Shown: piece after piece, positions 59,749-64,000 of the stretch | How positions within the stretch are numbered: position 1 is the first letter of the stretch | How the letters are laid out: every line of letters starts with the position of its first letter | Assembly: GCA_025331445.1 (NCBI GenBank) | Contig: JAIWNE010000116.1 | Coordinates: 22,501-86,500, forward strand | Direction of reading: 5' to 3' | Source: Blakeslea trispora | Taxonomy: Eukaryota > Mucoromycota > Mucoromycetes > Mucorales > Choanephoraceae | DNA length: 64,000 nt | Made by a program: the position numbers and the translations under genes | Notes under the pieces: model-generated | Told to the model about the DNA's origin: nothing | Database searches by the model: none | Seen by the model: only the letters and a program-made list of their open reading frames with translations

Positions 59749-62700
59749 TTATTCTCCAAGCAGCCATTCAACCATAGCTGTTTCTTCTTGTTCGTCCCAT
59801 TCATCATCCTGAAGGAACCACTCCTCGTCTCCGTCCACCAAACCTTGTTCTTCCTCATCTTCATGAATCGATAGCTTAGGTGTTTGTTTAGGCTCAGTTG
59901 GAAGAGTAGGCTCAGTTTGGATAGCCTGATCAATTCCTTTGACTCGAGGAGCAATGACTGAGCTTCGGGTTGTTTTAGTGCCAGCATTGATGATGCTTGA
60001 CTTTCTTTCTATAGCAGAAGGATCTTGTTGTAAATACAAAAAGCGTTCTCGACGAGGCATATGTGAAACGCGTTTGTGTGCAGCATCGTCCAGCGAGGAA
60101 GCACGCTCAAATTTGAGTACTTTGTCTAGAATGGTATTACTGTTTGATGCATTGGGGTTGCTGTAGAGTGAGTTAAGGGGAGGAGGAGGGAGTTGGTCTT
60201 GTTGTTCCGATAGTTCTTGTTGCTCCTTGAGATGCTGTTGGCGCAATTGTCTCAAGACTGAACGGCGCTGAGAGCCAGGTGGAACAAGATCTTGTTGCTG
60301 CTCTCCAGGCTTAAGGATGTCATCCCATTGCTTGATAGAAATACTCACAGAACCTCTTGAACGCATAGGGGCATCTTGATGTTTTTCTACAGTATAGCCT
60401 TCTTGAACAGAGCGACGACGATGGTTGTTGTTCATAAAAGTACGCTTTGCAGCAATGCTGGAAGGACGTTCAGGTACATTGTCATCTGTGTTTAAGCGAG
60501 AATTGGAGCCATGATCTGTTGAAAGGGGCGATATGCTTTCATTTTCAACAACAGAAAGATCTTCTTGACTATCAGGCTCTTGTTTCATAGATAGAGGTTC
60601 TTCTGTTAAAACAGTAGAGCCAGTTATCTTTTGTTGACCAGCTGTCATGAACCCTTCCTCATCTTCTTGTTTTGAAACAGGAAAGCCTTCCTCCTTTTTG
60701 GTCAGTATTTCTGCAGGTGGTGTAGGCAAAGGCTGGTTCAACATGGACTGCTGTTGTCTTTCTTCTTCTTCCTTTAACTTGCGCAAGTTTTCCCTACTTT
60801 TTCTGTTGCTCATGCTACCACGACGAATGACCATACTGCCTGTGTTTTTAGTTGGCTTGGGTAAAGCAGGTTGTTCTAGGGCCAAGAGAGGGCTCTTTGA
60901 GGGCACAGCAGGCAAAGGTGTGGATGGGACGGTTTTTTGAGCGGCAGGATCAGTATCAGACTCATGTGTATGGTTTGAAGAAAGAGAGTGATGAGTCTTC
61001 TTTTCGACATGATTAGGAGTATCTGTAGAAGGTAGCTTAGACAAAGGTGTCATATTCTTGTGTCCCAACTTTGGACTAGCATTTGCTGTAGGAGTAGCAA
61101 CAGGAATCGTAAGCAAAGGATCTGCAGTCATTCCAATGGGTGCAATGGGAGGTTTTGGAGCTTCACGTGGGTTCTCAAACCGCTCAGCTTCACTCACAAC
61201 AAATGTGTTATTGACCAGTGGAGATGGAGTCTGTGAGCGGACGCTGGATTTAGGCGATTCAACAACACTTTCATTCTTTCTAACAGCTAAAGATGTGCTA
61301 TGACGAGGAAGAGATAGACTGGATTTAGGCGTGGTATTGGCAACTGAGGATGGTCGTGAGGAAGACATGGATCTGCGTTCCCAAGTCAGAGTTGCTTCTT
61401 CCTCCTTAATTGGATCCTTGACTTCGATAGACCTCAGACGGTTAGGTGTTAATGACACTCTGACAGTACCACCCGACTTGATCAAGTCTTCAAAGTTCAT
61501 TGCGTTGGCTGGTGCATCTGGGTCATAAAGAGCACTTGGATCTGGCGAGGCAGCACGTGGTAGCACATCACTTGAGAAGGAATTACGGTTATTTTTAAAT
61601 AAATGAAAGGTGGATTTCCTATTGCTGTTATTGCTGGTGTAGGTCGACATGGCTGATTGAGGGCGTACTGGCTCTGGTATCTTTTGTTCAATTGTCAATG
61701 TGCTTTTACGTTGATTTTCTTGAAAATATTCCAAGTCTAAATCATCAAATGTGATATCCAAGAATGAGCCAGTTTCAGCTATAAATGTGTGTGTGTGTAA
61801 CCCAATTTTTTTTTTTTTAATTAGTCAACTTTTTTTATTTCAAACTTGGTTGATGTGACAATAGACTAAAATTTATATTAATTGACTTACAATTATGATC
61901 CATAGCATAACTTCTTTTTGTCTGTTGAAAAGGTAAAGGCATAGGCTGAATGGTTGGTTTGACAAACAATCCAGCACGTTTCTATCAAAAAAAAAAATTG
62001 TCAATCATGCTTGTCATCTCCCTCCCTCCTCCGCCCTTTTTCTGTGTAATCCATATTCACATACTCCCATTTTGTCCTTCAAGTCCATGCGATTAAAGAC
62101 ATTTCCAAGTTGTACATCATCCACTAGAGCCAAGAACACTTCTTTAACACGCACATAATCTGTATCTTCATGCTCGGCAGACATGGCCACAGCCGTCAAA
62201 AGATATTCAGCAATATGTTCCATCACAGTCGTCACATAGATAGCAACAATAGGTGAAATGATCACTTTCATGTTGGCCTCATTTCTCTTTACTCGAGCCG
62301 AGTTTCGTACATAAAGCTGGTCTTCCTTGTCTGCCAAAGTACAGAATTCAAAACACTTTTCTCTTAGTAATGGAAGTGCTTCGCTTAATGGGAATTCACT
62401 GCCAGTCAAGGCTCGCATCCGTTCATAGAGTTCGAAATCAATCGACTCAGTTTCCGTAAACGTCTTTACTTCTAACTCGGCCTCCACAATTGCATTTTTA
62501 CCTAGAGTTGAGGGAAGTAGATTGAAGACGACCGATTTGATTTGAGAGAGGTCTAGTGAGAGTGAAGAGGTAAAGAGCAAGACAATGAATTCGTCTAGGA
62601 ATTGATTGATGGCTTGTAAGGCGTCTGTTGAAACACGGTAAGGACCGATCTCGGAGATGATGGCGTTGGCAGCTCTTTGACAGATGTAGTGTTCGTCTGA

Positions 62701-62772
62701 TTGCAAAAAAAAACAGAGTAAGACGATAATTTTGCTTGTTTCTAAGAACATTGTTAACATACCTAAAGTCAT
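59749..62772 (-). CDS. 920-aa protein: histone-fold-like N-terminus, long disordered tail
   Basis: Exons are 62772-62763, 62696-62065, 61981-61891 and 61778-59749, giving 920 aa. Residues 1-210 are compact and helical: HYICQRAANAIISEIGPYRV, LQAINQFLDEFIVLLFTSS, later SPIVAIYVTTVMEHIAEYLL and VRVKEVFLALVDDVQLGNVF. These last stretches recall histone H2A-type helices, so a chromatin link is possible but unproven. The rest is Ser/Pro/Gln-rich and disordered, with basic patches (NRKSRENLRKL, NNHRRRSVQEG). The acidic Trp-rich end (EEWFLQDDEWDEQEETAMVEWLLGE) could be a partner-binding motif. The first coding exon is 10 nt. Confidence 0.8.
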
Positions 62773-63690
62773 TTATAAAAACCAGCTTCAAGTTTCCCCA
62801 AAGTTGCTGTTGATTGTATTATATAAAAGGGGGGGGGGAGCGGAAGTGATCCCGATTAAAATAAGTTTTTTTTGGTATAAATATAGTGTAAGGGGGGGTT
62901 TATAAAGGTTATATGATATTAGTTCTATTTAATAATAAAGGACAAGCTTAGATGAGTAAATGCATTTAGAGAATAAGAAAAGAAAAGAAAAGAAAGGAAC
63001 ATGCAAGTACAAAAATTAAATCCATATTAACTGGCGTGTTTTTAAAAATTCATTTGGCGCACTTTTATATACATTTTGTTTAGCGTACAAATGATTCATT
63101 TTAAGTTATTAGAATCATGCTGAAAACACATCAAAAAAAACCTTATTTTGTCATTTGAGAGACTTCTTTCTCCACATTTCAAATTCTATCTAAGCGTAGA
63201 TTAGAACATCTAGTCAAAGAATAGAGAGAGTGTGTGTGTCCTTTTTTTTTTTTTTATTAAGCAAAAGAGGGGAATTCCTAACACCTGCTACCTATTTTCT
63301 CTTTATTTGACTAATAAAGTGTTACCATCCAATTTACTTGTTTTCTAGATTTCTTTGACTTTTAAGCACTGGTTAATTCAATAGCAGCTTCATTTTGCCT
63401 ACAGTCATGACATAAAAAAAAAAAAGAGTTTGATGGTTACTAACAATCTGGAAATAATACCGATTTATGTCGTACCAAATCCAAATCGAGAAACAATAGA
63501 TGTGAATTCTGACTGTTGCTCAAAATGCTTCTAATACAACCATTCCCATTTTCAAGCTTGCTGACTGCTTGTTTTTCTCTTCTTCTTCTCTCGTTTCTTT
63601 TCTTTTCTTACAGGATGGGCCAATGTCTGTTTCGCCGATGTCTTTTATTATTATTATTATTATTTAAAATGCTTTAGAAAACAAAGGCAG
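62773..63690. other. Intergenic region, promoter of the 920-aa protein
   Basis: About 900 bp with no gene. G-run at 62829-62838, a second (GGGGGGG) at 62893-62899, an AAAAG run near 62980, a T-run at 63241-63255 and a (TTA)n run at 63646-63664. Confidence 0.4.
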
Positions 63691-64000
63691 CTACCATCGA
63701 CTAAATTCGTCCGTGTATGCTGTGTCTTCTGTATGCGATTTCTTGACAATAGTTTCATCGTACTTTGACATGATGTCTTGTGTCTTTTGCCATTCTAAAT
63801 TTCTTTTTAGGCTCTCGGATAGTGGATCATCTATTAGATCGGGTTTCTTGCTGTCTGAAATAGTAACTGCTTTGGATAGGGTACCACCACTGGTCTGTTG
63901 CATATGTGTGAGCATATCAGTCAACAAGGATGGGTTACACGGCTTTTGAGGTTGTCTCTTTTGGAAATCGCATTGATATGCATATTCAGTCTCATCTTCA
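63691..64000 (-). CDS. C-terminal part of an unknown protein (runs off the window)
   Basis: The reverse frame is open from base 64000 to a stop at 63691, coding the last 102 residues or so of a gene that begins outside. It reads EDETEYAYQCDFQKRQ, then CNPSLLTDMLTHMQQ, KPDLIDDPLSESLKRN and a polar tail ending YTDEFSRW. The composition looks coding, but no family is recognised. The (TTA)n microsatellite lies just past the stop. Confidence 0.6.
   Translation of the reverse strand, partial: EDETEYAYQCDFQKRQPQKPCNPSLLTDMLTHMQQTSGGTLSKAVTISDSKKPDLIDDPLSESLKRNLEWQKTQDIMSKYDETIVKKSHTEDTAYTDEFSRW

Overview
The window is nuclear DNA from a filamentous fungus, most likely an early-diverging mould of the Mucorales type. 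It is AT-rich and carries single genes rather than operons. Almost every gene is split by short spliceosomal introns (about 45 to 100 nt), and long T/CT-rich tracts lie just upstream of start codons. The content (class IV-type chitin synthase, Sec66, Vps27, DRG1, EBP2, Lcp5, PHB1, a PSD2-type decarboxylase) is ordinary fungal housekeeping. The transposon remains (Fanzor-like, PIF/Harbinger, PIF1 helicase fused to an endonuclease) are of kinds that I associate with Mucoromycota. No rRNA, tRNA, CRISPR array or bacterial-style operon was seen.

Layout. 1-361: 5' end of a Gln-rich gene that runs off the window. 743-2671: inositol/sugar transporter. 3048-6566: chitin synthase. 6.6-13.3 kb: gene-poor island with an inverted-repeat element and a broken Fanzor-like gene. 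13.3-14.8: amino-acid transporter. 14.97-23.1: tightly packed block (coiled-coil protein, DRG1, EBP2, oligopeptidase B-like peptidase). 23.1-24.5: spacer. 24.5-27.75: small protein, PCID2-like PCI protein, unknown coiled-coil protein and STEEP1 homologue, the last two overlapping tail to tail. 27.8-29.8: spacer. 29.8-30.8: prohibitin. 32.4-38.6: PXB/PX protein, HTH+SANT protein, DUF202 protein and Vps27. 38.8-41.05: membrane-anchored She10-like protein. 42.3-43.65: Lcp5/neuroguidin. 44.3-48.2: PSD2. 48.2-52.1: transposon graveyard. 52.16-52.86: PRA1/Yip3. 53.3-56.3: PIF/Harbinger element with both of its genes. 57.1-62.8: seven-TM-like protein, Sec66 and a 920-aa protein. 63.7-64.0: 3' end of a further gene.

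Genes of shared biology: membrane traffic and lipid handling are prominent (Vps27, PRA1, PX protein, PSD2, Sec66, STEEP1 homologue). Ribosome biogenesis and translation are represented by EBP2, Lcp5 and DRG1. They are scattered and show no sign of co-regulation beyond a few short divergent promoters (for example DRG1/EBP2, 173 bp).

Exon structures were worked out by hand from splice signals and frame continuity. All coordinates given as joins keep frame from ATG to stop. The most unusual observations are three GC-AG introns, a 12-nt microexon, a Fanzor-like remnant, a near-complete Harbinger transposon with a late frameshift, and a helicase-endonuclease fusion relic.
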